Shown here: piece after piece, positions 10,236 to 19,118 of the stretch
Numbering within the stretch: the first letter of the stretch is position 1
How the letters are laid out: the number at the start of each line of letters is the position of its first letter
Assembly: GCA_963775015.1 (NCBI GenBank)
Contig: CAVZHI010000015.1
Location: forward strand, 630,511-694,510
Length of the DNA: 64,000 nucleotides
Reading direction: 5' to 3'
Origin: JAEMQF01 sp963775015
Lineage (GTDB): Bacteria > Pseudomonadota > Gammaproteobacteria > Burkholderiales > Burkholderiaceae_C
Program-made: the position numbers and the translations under genes
Notes under the pieces: generated by a model
Seen by the model: only the letters and a program-made list of their open reading frames with translations
Told to the model about the DNA's origin: nothing
Databases searched by the model: none

Positions 10236-11324
10236 ATGGAACGTCGTTCCTTTATTCGGCAAGACCGGAATTGCCGGCGTGCTGGCCGCCGGTGCTGCGC
10301 CGGCGATCGTGCACGCGCAGGCGAACATCCGCTGGCGCATCGCATCGAGCTTCCCGAAGTCGCTCGACACGCTGTTCGGCGTGTGCGATGTGTTCGCCAA
10401 GAAGGTGAGCGACATGTCGGGCGGCAAGTTCGTCGATCACGACGCACGCCGCCGGTGAACTGGTTCCGGCCTTCGGCGTGCTCGATGCGGTCGGCAACGG
10501 CACGGTCGAGATGGCGAACACCGCGCCGTACTACTTCTTCGGCAAGGACCCGACCTACGCGCTCGATTGCGCCATTCCCTTCGGCCTGAACAGCCGCCAG
10601 ATGACGGCGTGGATGTACGAAGGCAACGGCCTGAAGCTGCTGCGCGAGTTCTACGCGCAAGGCCAACATCGTCAACTTCCCGATGGGCAACACCGGCGCG
10701 CAGATGGGCGGCTGGTACCGCAAGGAAATCAAGTCGGTGGCCGACCTGAAGGGCCTGAAGTTCCGCGTCGGCGGCTTCGGCGGCAAGGTGGCCGAGCGCA
10801 TCGGCGTCGTGCCGCAGAACATTCCCGGCGGCGAGATCTACCAGGCGCTGGAGAAGGGCACGATCGACGCCGCCGAATGGGTGGGCCCGTACGACGACCT
10901 GAAGCTCGGCTTCAACAAGGTGGCGCCGAACTACTACTACCCGGGCTGGTGGGAAGGCGGCCCGCAGCTCGTCGCTGTACGTCAACAGAAGGCCTACGAG
11001 GGCTGTCCGGCGAGTACAAGGCGATCATCGAAGCGGCATCGGCATTCGCGCCACATCGACATGCAGGCCAAGTACGACTGCCGCAATGCGGCGTCGCTGA
11101 AGACTCTGGTGGCGCGGCGGCACGAAGCTGCTCCGCTTCCCGAAGGACGTGATGGAAGCGGCGTTCAAGGCGGCGCATGGAGGTCTACTGCGAACTCAGC
11201 GCCAGCAATCCGGCGTGGAAGAAGATCTACGACGACTACTCGAACTTCCGCCGCGACGCGAACCTGTGGTTCCGTTTCACGCGAAGCGGCGTTCGACGAC
11301 TTCATGCAGGCGCAGAAGCTCTGA
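10236..11324 (+). CDS. TRAP transporter substrate-binding protein DctP (many frameshifts)
   Basis: Periplasmic binding protein of a tripartite ATP-independent transporter. A twin-arginine signal starts the protein (MERRSFIR, then KTGIAGVLAAGAAPAIVHAQ), so it is probably Tat-exported. After repair the whole DctP fold is readable: SSFPKSLDTLFGVCDVFAKK, GGWYRKEIKSVADLKGLKFR, DAAEWVGPYDDLKLGF and YYYPGWWEGGPQL. Apparent extra bases, nearly all C or G, lie near 10260, 10432, 10441, 10658, 10971, 11052, 11117, 11176 and 11281. A good ribosome-binding site (CAGGAGAT) lies 7 bp before the ATG. PYYYPGWW-type members often bind keto acids or aromatic or sugar acids, but the ligand cannot be assigned. 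The permease genes are on the other strand and converge on it. Confidence 0.85.
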
Positions 11325-11347
11325 GCTGTCAGTCCCAGCACAAAAGC

Positions 11348-11378
11348 AAAGGCCCCGCGTCGGCGGGGCCTTTTTCTT
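11348..11378. terminator. rho-independent terminator between convergent dctP and dctM
   Basis: Stem GGCCCCGC / GCGGGGCC with a short loop, A-rich on the left and T-rich on the right (AAA before, TTTTTCTT after). The strongest T-run serves the plus strand, ending dctP. The minus-strand reading has fewer Ts but may serve dctM. Confidence 0.85.
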
Positions 11379-11426
11379 GGGCTGTCGTCGCGTCAGCGGG
11401 CCTTCGCGCCCGCCGACTGCGCAACC

Positions 11427-13231
11427 TCACTTCTTCTGGTCCTTGGACATCGATTCGAGCAGGCCCTTCATCGGGTCTTCCTTCTCCTGCGCGCCCGATC
11501 CGCCCGGGGCGGATGCGGCATCGCCCGAGCCGGCTGCCAACGGACTCTCGCGCGACTTCATCTGCAGCTGCTCGAGCGCCTTGTCGGCGTCGATCTGCAC
11601 CGTCTTCTCGATGCCTCCGGTCACCAGCGTCGGGTACCGCGATGACCGCGGCGACCATGATCAGCTGCAACACGATGAAGGCGATCGAGCCCTTGTAGAT
11701 CTGCGAGGTCTGCGACGGCCGGAATGGTGTCGCCCGTGACGCGGTCCTTGTAGTCCTTCTTCGCCGCGACGCTGCGCAGGTAGAACAGCGCAAAGCCGAA
11801 CGGCGGCGTGAGGAACGAGGTCTGCAGGTTCATCGCGATGACCACGCCGAACCAGATCAGCGTCATCTCCGGCGGCGTTCCCGGCGGCAGCAGGCCGCCG
11901 AGCATCTTGTCGGCCACCGGCGCGAGGATCGGGATGACGATGAACGCGATTTCGAAGAAGTCGATGAAGCAGCCGAGCACGAAGATCAGGATGTTGACGA
12001 CGATCAGGAAGCCGAGCGCGCCGCCCGGCATGTCCTTGAACAGGTGCTCGACCCAGATGTGGCCGTCGGCCGCGTTGAAGGTGAAGCTGAACACCGTCGA
12101 GCCGATCAGGATGAAGAGCACGAAGCACGACAGCCGCGCCGTGTTGTCCAGCGCCTGCATCAGCAGCTTCTTCTGCAGCCGGCCGCGGCCCACCGCCATG
12201 ATCAGCGCGCCCAGCGCGCCCATCGCGCCGCCTTCGGTTGGCGTGGCGATGCCCAGGAAGATCGTGCCCAGCACCAGGAAGATCAGCACCAGCGGCGGAA
12301 TCAGCACGAAGGTCACCTGCTCGGTCAGGCGCGACAGCAGGCCGATCTTCAGGAACTTGTTGACCAGCGCGAGCGCCAGCGCGAGCACCGAGGCGACGGT
12401 CATCGACATGATGAAGATCTCGTCGCCCGGCGCCGGCAGCTGGCGGCCGATCAGCGGGTTGAGCACCTACTGGTGCACCCGCGACCAGGCGAGCCCGGCG
12501 ACGGCGCACAAGGCCATCAGCACGAGCAGCGAGACATGGCCGCTCGCGCCGTTGCCTTCGCGGTAGATGCGCGCCTCAGGCGGCAGCGCCGGCACCCAGG
12601 CCGGCCGCACGATCGCGACGATGACGACGAACGCGAGGTACAGGCCCACCAGCAGCAGGCCCGGGATCAGCGCGCCGGCGTACATGTCGCCCACCGAGCG
12701 GCCCAGCTGGTCGGCCAGCACGATCAGCACCAGCGACGGCGGAATCGCCTGCGCCAGCGTGCCCGACGCGGTGATGGTGCCGGTGGCGATGGTGCGGTTG
12801 TAGCCGTAGCGCAGCATGATGGGCAGCGAGATCAGGCCCATCGAGATCACCGCCGCGGCGACCACGCCGGTGGTCGCGGCGAGCAGCGCGCCGACCAGGA
12901 TCACCGCGATCGCCAGGCCGCCGCGCACCGGGCCGAACACCTGGCCCACGGTTTCGAGCAGGTCCTCGGCCATGCCGGAGCGCTCGAGGATGATGCCCAT
13001 GAAGGTGAAGAACGGGATCGCCAGCAGCGTGTCGTTCTGCATGATGCCGAACACGCGCAGCGGCAGCGCCTGGAACAGGTTGCCGCCGAACATGCCGGCT
13101 TCCATGCCGATGAAGCCGAACAGCAGCCCGGTGGCCGCCAGGCCGAACGCCACCGGAATGCCCGACAGCAGGAACACAAACAGCCCCGCGAACATCAGCG
13201 GGACGAAGTTCTGGGCGAGGAAGGCAGTCAT
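11427..13231 (-). CDS. TRAP transporter large permease DctM (frameshifts and an in-frame TAG)
   Basis: Large integral-membrane subunit, about 600 residues after repair, with a dozen or more hydrophobic segments. The N-terminus MTAFLAQNFVPLMFAGLFVF and TTGVVAAAVISMGLISLPIM are typical, as is the C-terminal half (PTEGGAMGALGAL, FFEIAFIVIPILAPVAD, TSFLTPPFGFALFYLRS). A TAG codon at 12467-12469 interrupts the frame between WSRVHQ and VLNPLIGRQL without loss of sequence. Frameshifts lie near 11725 and 11630. The protein ends in a charged, Ser/Gly-rich tail (KDQKK) beyond the usual family end. The start ATG overlaps the dctQ stop as ATGA. Confidence 0.85.
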
Positions 13232-13878
13232 TTCAGCGCTCCTTTCGGCGGTGGCGCTGGCGTGGCCTGCTGGGCGGCGAGCTCGCGCTCGTGGCGCTCG
13301 GCCTCGGCGGCCAGTTCTTCGGCCAGCAGTTCTTCGTCGGACTTGCCGGGCTCGACGCTCATCGGCTCCTCGGATCACGCCGCGCAGGAAGGCGATGCGC
13401 TTGATCAGTTCGGACAGCGCCTGCACCAGCAGGATCGCAAACCCCAGCGGCATCAGCAGCTAGCGCCGGCCAGCGGATCAGCCCGCCGGCGTTGTGCGAC
13501 ATCTCGCCTGTGCCCAGGCGCTGGTGAACAGCGGCCAGCTCAGGTTGATCAGGATCAGGCACAGCGGGATCAGGAAGACGACGATGCCCGGCGGCGTCGA
13601 TGATCGCGTTGGTGCGCTTGGACAGCTTCGCCGAGATGAAGTCGATGCGCACATGCACATTGCGCAGGAACGCATAGCCGGCGCCGAGCATGAACACGGC
13701 GGCGAACAGGTACCACTGGATTTCCAGGTAGGCGTTCGAGCTGATGTTGAAGGCCTTGCGGATGATCGCGTTGCCGGCGCTGATCAGCACCGCGGCCAGC
13801 ACCAGCCAGCGGATGAACCTGGCCGACCTGGTTGTTGAAGCCGTCCACCAGACTCGAGAATTTCAGCAATGCGCCCAA
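13228..13878 (-). CDS. TRAP transporter small permease DctQ (frameshifts)
   Basis: Small membrane subunit with four predicted transmembrane helices, recognisable from LAAVLISAGNAIIRKAFNIS, YLEIQWYLFAAVFMLGAGYA, VHVRIDFISAKLSKR and FLIPLCLILINLSWPLF. The frame changes near 13820, 13590, 13510, 13460 and 13375. The C-terminal tail (EELLAEELAAEAERHERELA) is acidic and probably cytoplasmic. The start is inferred as TTG at 13878, preceded by GGGAGG; no ATG fits. The stop overlaps dctM. dctQM form one unit, with dctP convergent to it. Confidence 0.78.
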
Positions 13879-14027
13879 TTCAGGCCTCCCTGTAGCGAAC
13901 TCGCAATGAGACACGAGAAGGCGCGCCGGCTGAACCCGGAAATACGCTACGTCGGCCCGCGGTGGCGCTTCGGCGCGACACATCGGGACGCGCGGCGCGC
14001 GATGCCGCGGTCGGCCGCGGCGCGGCG

Positions 14028-14373
14028 TCAGAGCGCGCCCGAAGCCTGGAGCAAGCGCGTCGAACGCGCCCCGCAGCGACAAAAAGCGAGCAGCGGCCTG
14101 GGCATCGACGCCACGAGCTCGGCGAACGCCGCGATCTCCTGCGGCGACTGGTAGCCGCCCTGGACCGGGAGAAATGCATAGCTGAGCCCGGCGACGCGCG
14201 CGGCGGCCGCGATCGACTCGTTCGTCGGCTGGTCCGGCCCGCCTTCAAAGTCCGGCCGGTTGTTGATGACGCTCTTGAAGCCCGCCTGTGCCGCCCAGGC
14301 CATGGCACTCGGGTTCGAGCTGACCGGCGACGCACACGTCGGGGCTGAGTTGTCTGATCGCGGGCGTTTCCAT
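14028..14373 (-). CDS. DUF442/TIGR01244-type phosphatase-like protein (one frameshift)
   Basis: Small protein of the beta-lactamase-hydrolase-like (DUF442) phosphatase fold, often annotated as a sulfurtransferase. About 114 residues. It reads METPAIRQLSPDVCVAGQLE, then after an extra base near 14310 AMAWAAQAGFKSVINNRPD, and ends with the active-site loop CRCGARST, a C-x5-R-type phosphate-binding loop in which the usual CR(T/S)G is CRCG. It starts 41 bp after the YqeY-domain gene, probably in the same transcript. In other bacteria this domain is linked to sulfide handling; nothing here proves that role. Confidence 0.72.
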
Positions 14374-14414
14374 GGGTCGATTCGTGGCGATTCGCGGCGA
14401 GCCGCAAGTAGAGG

Positions 14415-14881
14415 TTATTTGGCGAGCGCTCTTCTTCACCGCCGCGGACACGAGCGCCATCTCGGCCTGCCCAGCCGAGCTTGGCCTTCACGGCGGCCAT
14501 CACCTTGCCCATGTCAGCAGCACCGGCGGCGCGCCCCAGTTCGGTGCCCATAGCGGCAATGCTCGACGCGACTTGGGCGTCGATCTGCGCTGCGCCCAGG
14601 CGCTGCGGCAGGTAGGTCTTCGAGCACGAGAGCTCGGCGCTCTCTTTCTCGACCAGGTCGAGGCGGTTGCCGGCGCCGAACTGCGTGATCGAGTCCTTGC
14701 GCTGCTTGATCAGCTTGTCGACGATCGCGATCACATCCGCGTCGGTCAAGACGATGCGCTCGTCGACCTCGCGTTGTTTCAGCGCGGCGAGCAGGCCGCG
14801 GATCGTGAGCAGCCGCGGCGCGTCTTTGGCGCGCATCGCGGTCTTCATGTCTTCCGTGATCCGGTCTTTGATGAGGCTCAT
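14415..14881 (-). CDS. GatB/YqeY domain-containing protein
   Basis: About 150 residues with the YqeY fold related to the tRNA-binding tail of GatB; its exact function is unsettled. Recognisable from MSLIKDRITEDMKTAMRAKD, LTIRGLLAALKQREVDER and the C-terminal MGKVMAAVKAKL. Near the end two small frameshifts are needed to reach the expected end (ALVSAAVKKS, then LAK, stop TAA at 14415-14417). It follows rpsU on the same strand after a terminator-like hairpin, the common rpsU-yqeY order, in which dnaG and rpoD often come next; here they do not. Confidence 0.85.
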
Positions 14882-14912
14882 TCACGACTCCCCGGTTTGT
14901 CGGGCCCTGAAA

Positions 14913-14940
14913 CGACAAAGCCCGCACGGCGCGGGCTGGG
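14913..14940 (-). terminator. hairpin downstream of rpsU
   Basis: Read on the minus strand: stem AGCCCGC / GCGGGCT with a five-base loop, followed by TTTGTCG. It lies just after the rpsU stop and before the YqeY gene, so it may end or attenuate transcription between them. The T-run is short. Confidence 0.6.
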
Positions 14941-14981
14941 CGTTGGCAAATGCCGCGCCGCGTCTGCCGACCCGAAGGCCG

Positions 14982-15194
14982 TCAGAACAGCTTTTTTGGC
15001 AACTGCATGCTGCGAACGCGCTTGAAGTGGCGCTTCACGGCGGCCGCCTTCTTGCGTTTGCGCTCGGCAGTGGGTTTTTCGTAGAACTCGCGTGCTCGCA
15101 GATCGGTCAGGAGCCCGATTTTCTCGATCGTGCGCTTGAACCTGCGCAGGGCAACATCGAAGGGCTCGTTTTCTTTGACGCGAATCGTAGTCAT
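14982..15194 (-). CDS. rpsU: 30S ribosomal protein S21
   Basis: Basic ribosomal protein of the 30S platform, 70 residues as expected: MTTIRVKENEPFDVALRRFK, then RTIEKIGLLTDLRAREFYEK and a Lys/Arg-rich tail ending PKKLF. The ATG at 15194 overlaps the TGA of the upstream sensor kinase as ATGA. This is unusual, because it couples translation of a ribosomal protein to a signalling gene. Confidence 0.95.
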   Translation of the reverse strand: MTTIRVKENEPFDVALRRFKRTIEKIGLLTDLRAREFYEKPTAERKRKKAAAVKRHFKRVRSMQLPKKLF

Positions 15195-16985
15195 GTAGCA
15201 GCGGGGTCCTGGTGGCCAGATGGGCCGGATTTTGGCAAAGGCGGCATTATATGCCGGGCTTTCGCCAGTTCCGCCAGCGCTTGCAGGCGTTCGATTTCCG
15301 ACGCCGCACGCGCGAGAAAAATCCGGTACACCGAGTCCACGAGCAGCTCCTCGCCGCGCGGGCGCGTGCCGAACAACGCGAGGTGGCCGAGCACGCGGCC
15401 GTCGCTCGCGATGATGGGCCAGCCCACGTACGCTTCGTAGTCCTTGTCTCTGGGGAACCGCAGGCCGACGCCATCGCCGTAGAAGCAGGAACGGCCTTCT
15501 GTCACGACGCTGTGGCACGGGGTGCCGCTCAAAGCGAATTCGAAACTGTCGCGAAATCCCTTGCTGCGCGACCAGTACGCCAGGGTGCGCACCCGGGTGG
15601 CCGGGTGGTCGGCGCATTCGGTGATGAAAGCGCAGTCGACGTCGAGCGCGCGCGCAAAGTGCTGCACCATATTGGCTGAAGAAGTCGGGGCCGAAGCTGG
15701 CGGCGGTACCTTCGACCATCGCTTCGAGCACGGTTTGAATATGCTTGACCTGGGTCACGTCGGTGTCCAGGCCGACGACGCGATACGGCGTACCGTCGTC
15801 GCGCCGGATCGCGACCGCACGAGACAGCACTTGGCGCACCCGCCCGTCCTTGTGCAACAGGCGCAGCGGCTGGTCGACGCGCGACTGCGGATCGGCGAGG
15901 TGGACTTGCAGCGCATCCTCGAGCACGGCGCGATCGTCGGCGTGGATTCGCGACAACCAGCCGGCCTTGTCGCCATTCAGCTCGCCATCCTCGAAGCCGA
16001 GCATGCTTTTCCAGCGCGGCGACAGAAGCACCGCGTCGGTGGCGATGTCCCATTCCCAGAGCCCGTCTTGGGCGCCGCGCAGGGCGAGCAGGTATCGTTG
16101 TTCGAAGGCGCGCTGGACCGCTTGCGCCGTGGCGCGTTCCTGTTCGCGCTGCGCTTCGCTGCGCGCCAGCTCGCGCTGCAAGCGCTCGATTCGGGCTTCG
16201 GCGTCGGGTGGCCCGGCCGGCGCCGTCGAAGTCAACGCGCGAGGTGCTGCCTCTTCCTCCGCCGCAGTGCCAGGCGTCACGAGGGGCAGATCGAACGTCA
16301 CACGCGTGCCCTGCCCGGGAACGCTCGCGATTTGCAACTCGGAGCCGTGCAACTGCACGATGCGGCGCACGATCGCCAGGCCCAGACCGCCTTCGCCGCC
16401 GCCATGTTCGCCGCTCACGCGCTCGGAGCGTTCGTAGTGGGAGAAGATGTGCGCCAGGTCTGCGGCGCCGATTCCCGAACCGGTGTCGCGCACTTCGACG
16501 TGGGCGCGCCCTGCATCGCCGCGGTGCTCGACGCTCACGCTGCCGCCCGCGGGAGTATGGCGCAGGGCATTTTCGAGCAGCGCGACGAGCGCACGTTCGA
16601 CGAGGGCGATGTCGGCGCGCACGAGCGCCTGCGGCGCGTGCGGTGCGGTCGCGCGCAGCTGCACCTTGCGCTGCTGCGCCTCGCTTTCGAAACGCTGGAC
16701 GACGTCTTGCAAGAGCTCGGCGAGCGCGAAGTCCTCGAGATTCGGCTGGGTTTCGCCGGCTTCCAGGCGGCCCCACTCGAACAAGTCTTTCACCAGACGC
16801 GACAGGCGTTCGCTTTGGCGCACCGCCGTGTGCAGGTAGTTGCGCGCCTCGGCTTGGTCCAGATCGCCCTGGCGCAACAGCAGCAACTCCAGATAGCCTT
16901 GCAGCGACGCCAGCGGGGTGCGCAGGTCGTGCGCGACGGTGGCGAGCAAATCGGGGCGCAAATCCATCCGGTCCCTGACCCTCAC
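15191..16985 (-). CDS. sensor histidine kinase with C-terminal PAS and GAF domains (one frameshift)
   Basis: Soluble-looking kinase of about 597 residues with no transmembrane segment. The order is inverted relative to most sensors: HisKA comes first (VAHDLRTPLASLQGYLELLL, phospho-His near residue 20), then HATPase_c (ENALRHTPAGGSV; DTGSGIG; GGLGLAIVRRIV), a coiled-coil linker rich in Arg/Glu, a PAS domain (LRGAQDGLWEWDIATDAVLL) and a C-terminal GAF-like domain (HFARALDVDCAFITECADHP). One frameshift near 15670 separates PAS from GAF. The GTG start at 16985 overlaps the response-regulator stop; an ATG at 16967 is possible. It forms an operon with the response regulator upstream and rpsU downstream. 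Confidence 0.88.
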
Positions 16986-17722
16986 GTGCGTTTGTCGCTG
17001 AACTTGTAGCCCACGCCCCAGACCGTCTGGATGTACTCGGGGTTCGCCGGGTCGGATTCGATCTTGCTGCGCAGGCGGTTGATGTGCGAGTTGACGGTGT
17101 GCTCGTAGCCGCTGTGGCTGTAACCCCAGACCTGATCGAGCAACTGGGTGCGTGTGAACACCCGCCCCGGGCTGCGCGCAAAGTAGACGAGCAGTTCGAA
17201 CTCCTTGGCCGTCAGCTCGACCGCCTGGCCGCGCAGCTGCACCTCGTGGCGCTGCAGATCGATTTGCAGCTCGGCGTGGTCGATCCTCTGCTGCGATGGC
17301 TCCTCGCCAGACGCCTTCGCCGCCGCCTGCTGCTCGGCGCGCCGGAATACGCCTTTCACGCGCGCCGCGAGTTCGAGCATGCTGAACGGCTTGGTCAGGT
17401 AGTCGTCGGCGCCCAGCTCCAGACCGAGCACGCGGTCGATCTCGGACGACTTGGCGGTCAGCATCAGGATCGGCGTCACGTTCTCCGCGGCGCGCATCCT
17501 GCGGCAGATTTCCAGGCCGTCCATTCGCGGCAGCATCAAGTCCAGGATCACGAGGTCCCAGCGCCCGCTTTTCGCTTCATTCAGCGCCGTCACGCCGTCG
17601 TTCACGAGACGGCTCTCGATCTGCAGCTCGTTCAGCTGCAGCGTCACGAGGCGGCCGATGTCGGGGTCGTCTTCGACGACAAGGACGCGTCGGTTCACGA
17701 GGGTGTGGGGTGCGGCCTCCAT
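16982..17722 (-). CDS. OmpR-family response regulator
   Basis: Receiver plus winged-helix DNA-binding protein, 246 residues. The receiver has the acidic pair EDD near residue 17, the phosphoacceptor in DLVILDLMLPRMDG and the conserved Lys in DYLTKPF. The C-terminal trans_reg_C domain shows LTAKEFELLVYFARSPGRVF and HINRLRSKIESDPANPEYI with VWGVGYKF. First gene of the operon with the PAS/GAF kinase; the promoter should lie in the short gap 17723-17783. Confidence 0.93.
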   Translation of the reverse strand: MEAAPHTLVNRRVLVVEDDPDIGRLVTLQLNELQIESRLVNDGVTALNEAKSGRWDLVILDLMLPRMDGLEICRRMRAAENVTPILMLTAKSSEIDRVLGLELGADDYLTKPFSMLELAARVKGVFRRAEQQAAAKASGEEPSQQRIDHAELQIDLQRHEVQLRGQAVELTAKEFELLVYFARSPGRVFTRTQLLDQVWGYSHSGYEHTVNSHINRLRSKIESDPANPEYIQTVWGVGYKFSDKRT

Positions 17723-17783
17723 ACGGAAACGATTCTAGGCAAGCCGCCCCAGCCTGGCTGCGTGTGATGGAAATGTGAGAACT

Positions 17784-19079
17784 TCAGGCAGGCGGGGCCT
17801 GCACCACGACCGGCGCATCGACCTCGGCGGTGCGCGTGAAGCGCAGGTGCGTGATGTCGAGCGGGAAAAACAAGCTCCACGTCCACTCGACCCAGATGCG
17901 CAACTTGCGCCCCAGCGTCGGCATGCGCATCAGGTAGTAGGCGCGCCAGAGCAGCCAGGCCGGGGTTCCGGTGAGCGGGATGCCAAAAGCCAGCGCGACG
18001 CCCTTGTTGTGCCCGGTCGTCGCCATCATGCCTTTGGACACGTGATGGAAAGCGCGTGTCGGCCGGGCTTCGATGCGTTGCAACAGATTCGCCGCGAGTT
18101 GCTCCGCCTGCGCGACGGCAAACTGCGCGGTCGGCGGGCAGAGCTGGCCGTCGGCGCCGTTCGGCGTCGCCGCGCAGTCGCCGATCGCCCACAAGCCTTC
18201 GGCGCCGGGTACCGCGCCTTCGGGCCCGGTGACGATGCGTCCCCGAGTCGTCGCCAGGCCGAGGCGCTCGACGAGCGGGTTCGGGCGCGTGCCGATGGTG
18301 AGGATCACGGTCTCGCTGGGCAGGCGCGCACCGCCCTGCAACTCCACCGCCTGCGCGTCGATGCGGCTCGCGCGGGCGCCCAAGCGCACGTCGACGCCGC
18401 GCGCGCGCAGCGACCGCGCCGCCGCTTCGCCCAGGCGCGCCGGCAGCTCGGGCAGCAGCCGGTCGCCGTCATGCAGCAGCGTCACGCCCAGTTCGGTGGG
18501 CTGCACGCGCGGGTAGTAGCGCAGCGCACTGCGTGTGAAATCGGCGAGCGAACCCGCGACCTCGACGCCGGAAAAACCGCCGCCGATGACGCAGAAGCGC
18601 CCCAGCGCGCGGCGCTGCGCGGCGTCGTCGCAGAGTTCGATTCGCGCCAGGCGTTGCAGGACGCGATTGCGAATGTGCATCGCGTCGCCGACGAGTTTCA
18701 GCGGCAAGGCGTGTTCGCTCGATCCGGGAATGACCGCCAGGTTGGCGCGCTGGCCGAACGCGAAGACGAGGTGGCCGTAGGCGAATTCGAGCGGTCCGGC
18801 GAGCGTCGAACAGGTCAACATGCGGCGTTGCGTGTCCACCTGTTCGAGCCGGCCCATGATGAAGCGGCTCTTGCGCAGCATCTCGCGGATCGGCGCGATC
18901 ACATGCTCCGGGAACACCGCTGCGCCCACGACCTCGGCGAGCATCGGGTTGAATGTGGTGTAACTCTCTTCGCTGATGAGCGTCGCGCACCAGCCTTCAG
19001 GCAAGCGTTTTTCGAGCGCGGTCGCCAGGCTCGTGCCGGCGAAACCGCCGCCGACGATGACGATGGTCTTGGGATTCAT
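17784..19079 (-). CDS. NDH-2-like FAD-dependent NAD(P)H oxidoreductase
   Basis: Pyridine-nucleotide oxidoreductase of the type II NADH dehydrogenase family, 431 residues. Two dinucleotide-binding motifs are seen: FAD (VIVGGGFAGTSLA, residue 6) and NAD (FCVIGGGFSGVEVAG, near residue 163), and the FAD-contact motif WAIGDCAA near residue 302. The C-terminal hydrophobic or amphipathic part (LLWRAYYLMRMPTLGRKL, WTWSLFFPLDIT) suits membrane association. It follows the YeeE gene by 39 bp and probably belongs to the can-yeeE unit. It may pass electrons to quinone; a sulfide:quinone reductase role is less likely because no paired redox Cys is evident. Confidence 0.83.
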   Translation of the reverse strand: MNPKTIVIVGGGFAGTSLATALEKRLPEGWCATLISEESYTTFNPMLAEVVGAAVFPEHVIAPIREMLRKSRFIMGRLEQVDTQRRMLTCSTLAGPLEFAYGHLVFAFGQRANLAVIPGSSEHALPLKLVGDAMHIRNRVLQRLARIELCDDAAQRRALGRFCVIGGGFSGVEVAGSLADFTRSALRYYPRVQPTELGVTLLHDGDRLLPELPARLGEAAARSLRARGVDVRLGARASRIDAQAVELQGGARLPSETVILTIGTRPNPLVERLGLATTRGRIVTGPEGAVPGAEGLWAIGDCAATPNGADGQLCPPTAQFAVAQAEQLAANLLQRIEARPTRAFHHVSKGMMATTGHNKGVALAFGIPLTGTPAWLLWRAYYLMRMPTLGRKLRIWVEWTWSLFFPLDITHLRFTRTAEVDAPVVVQAPPA

Positions 19080-19118
19080 GGTGGGTGGCCTCGAAGGAAA
19101 AAAATGAGAAAAAGCGGT

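Noticed and set aside
12467..12469. TAG in dctM as a recoded amino acid (for example pyrrolysine)
   Set aside because: The surrounding gene is full of sequence errors, and no amber-decoding genes or conserved context are seen.
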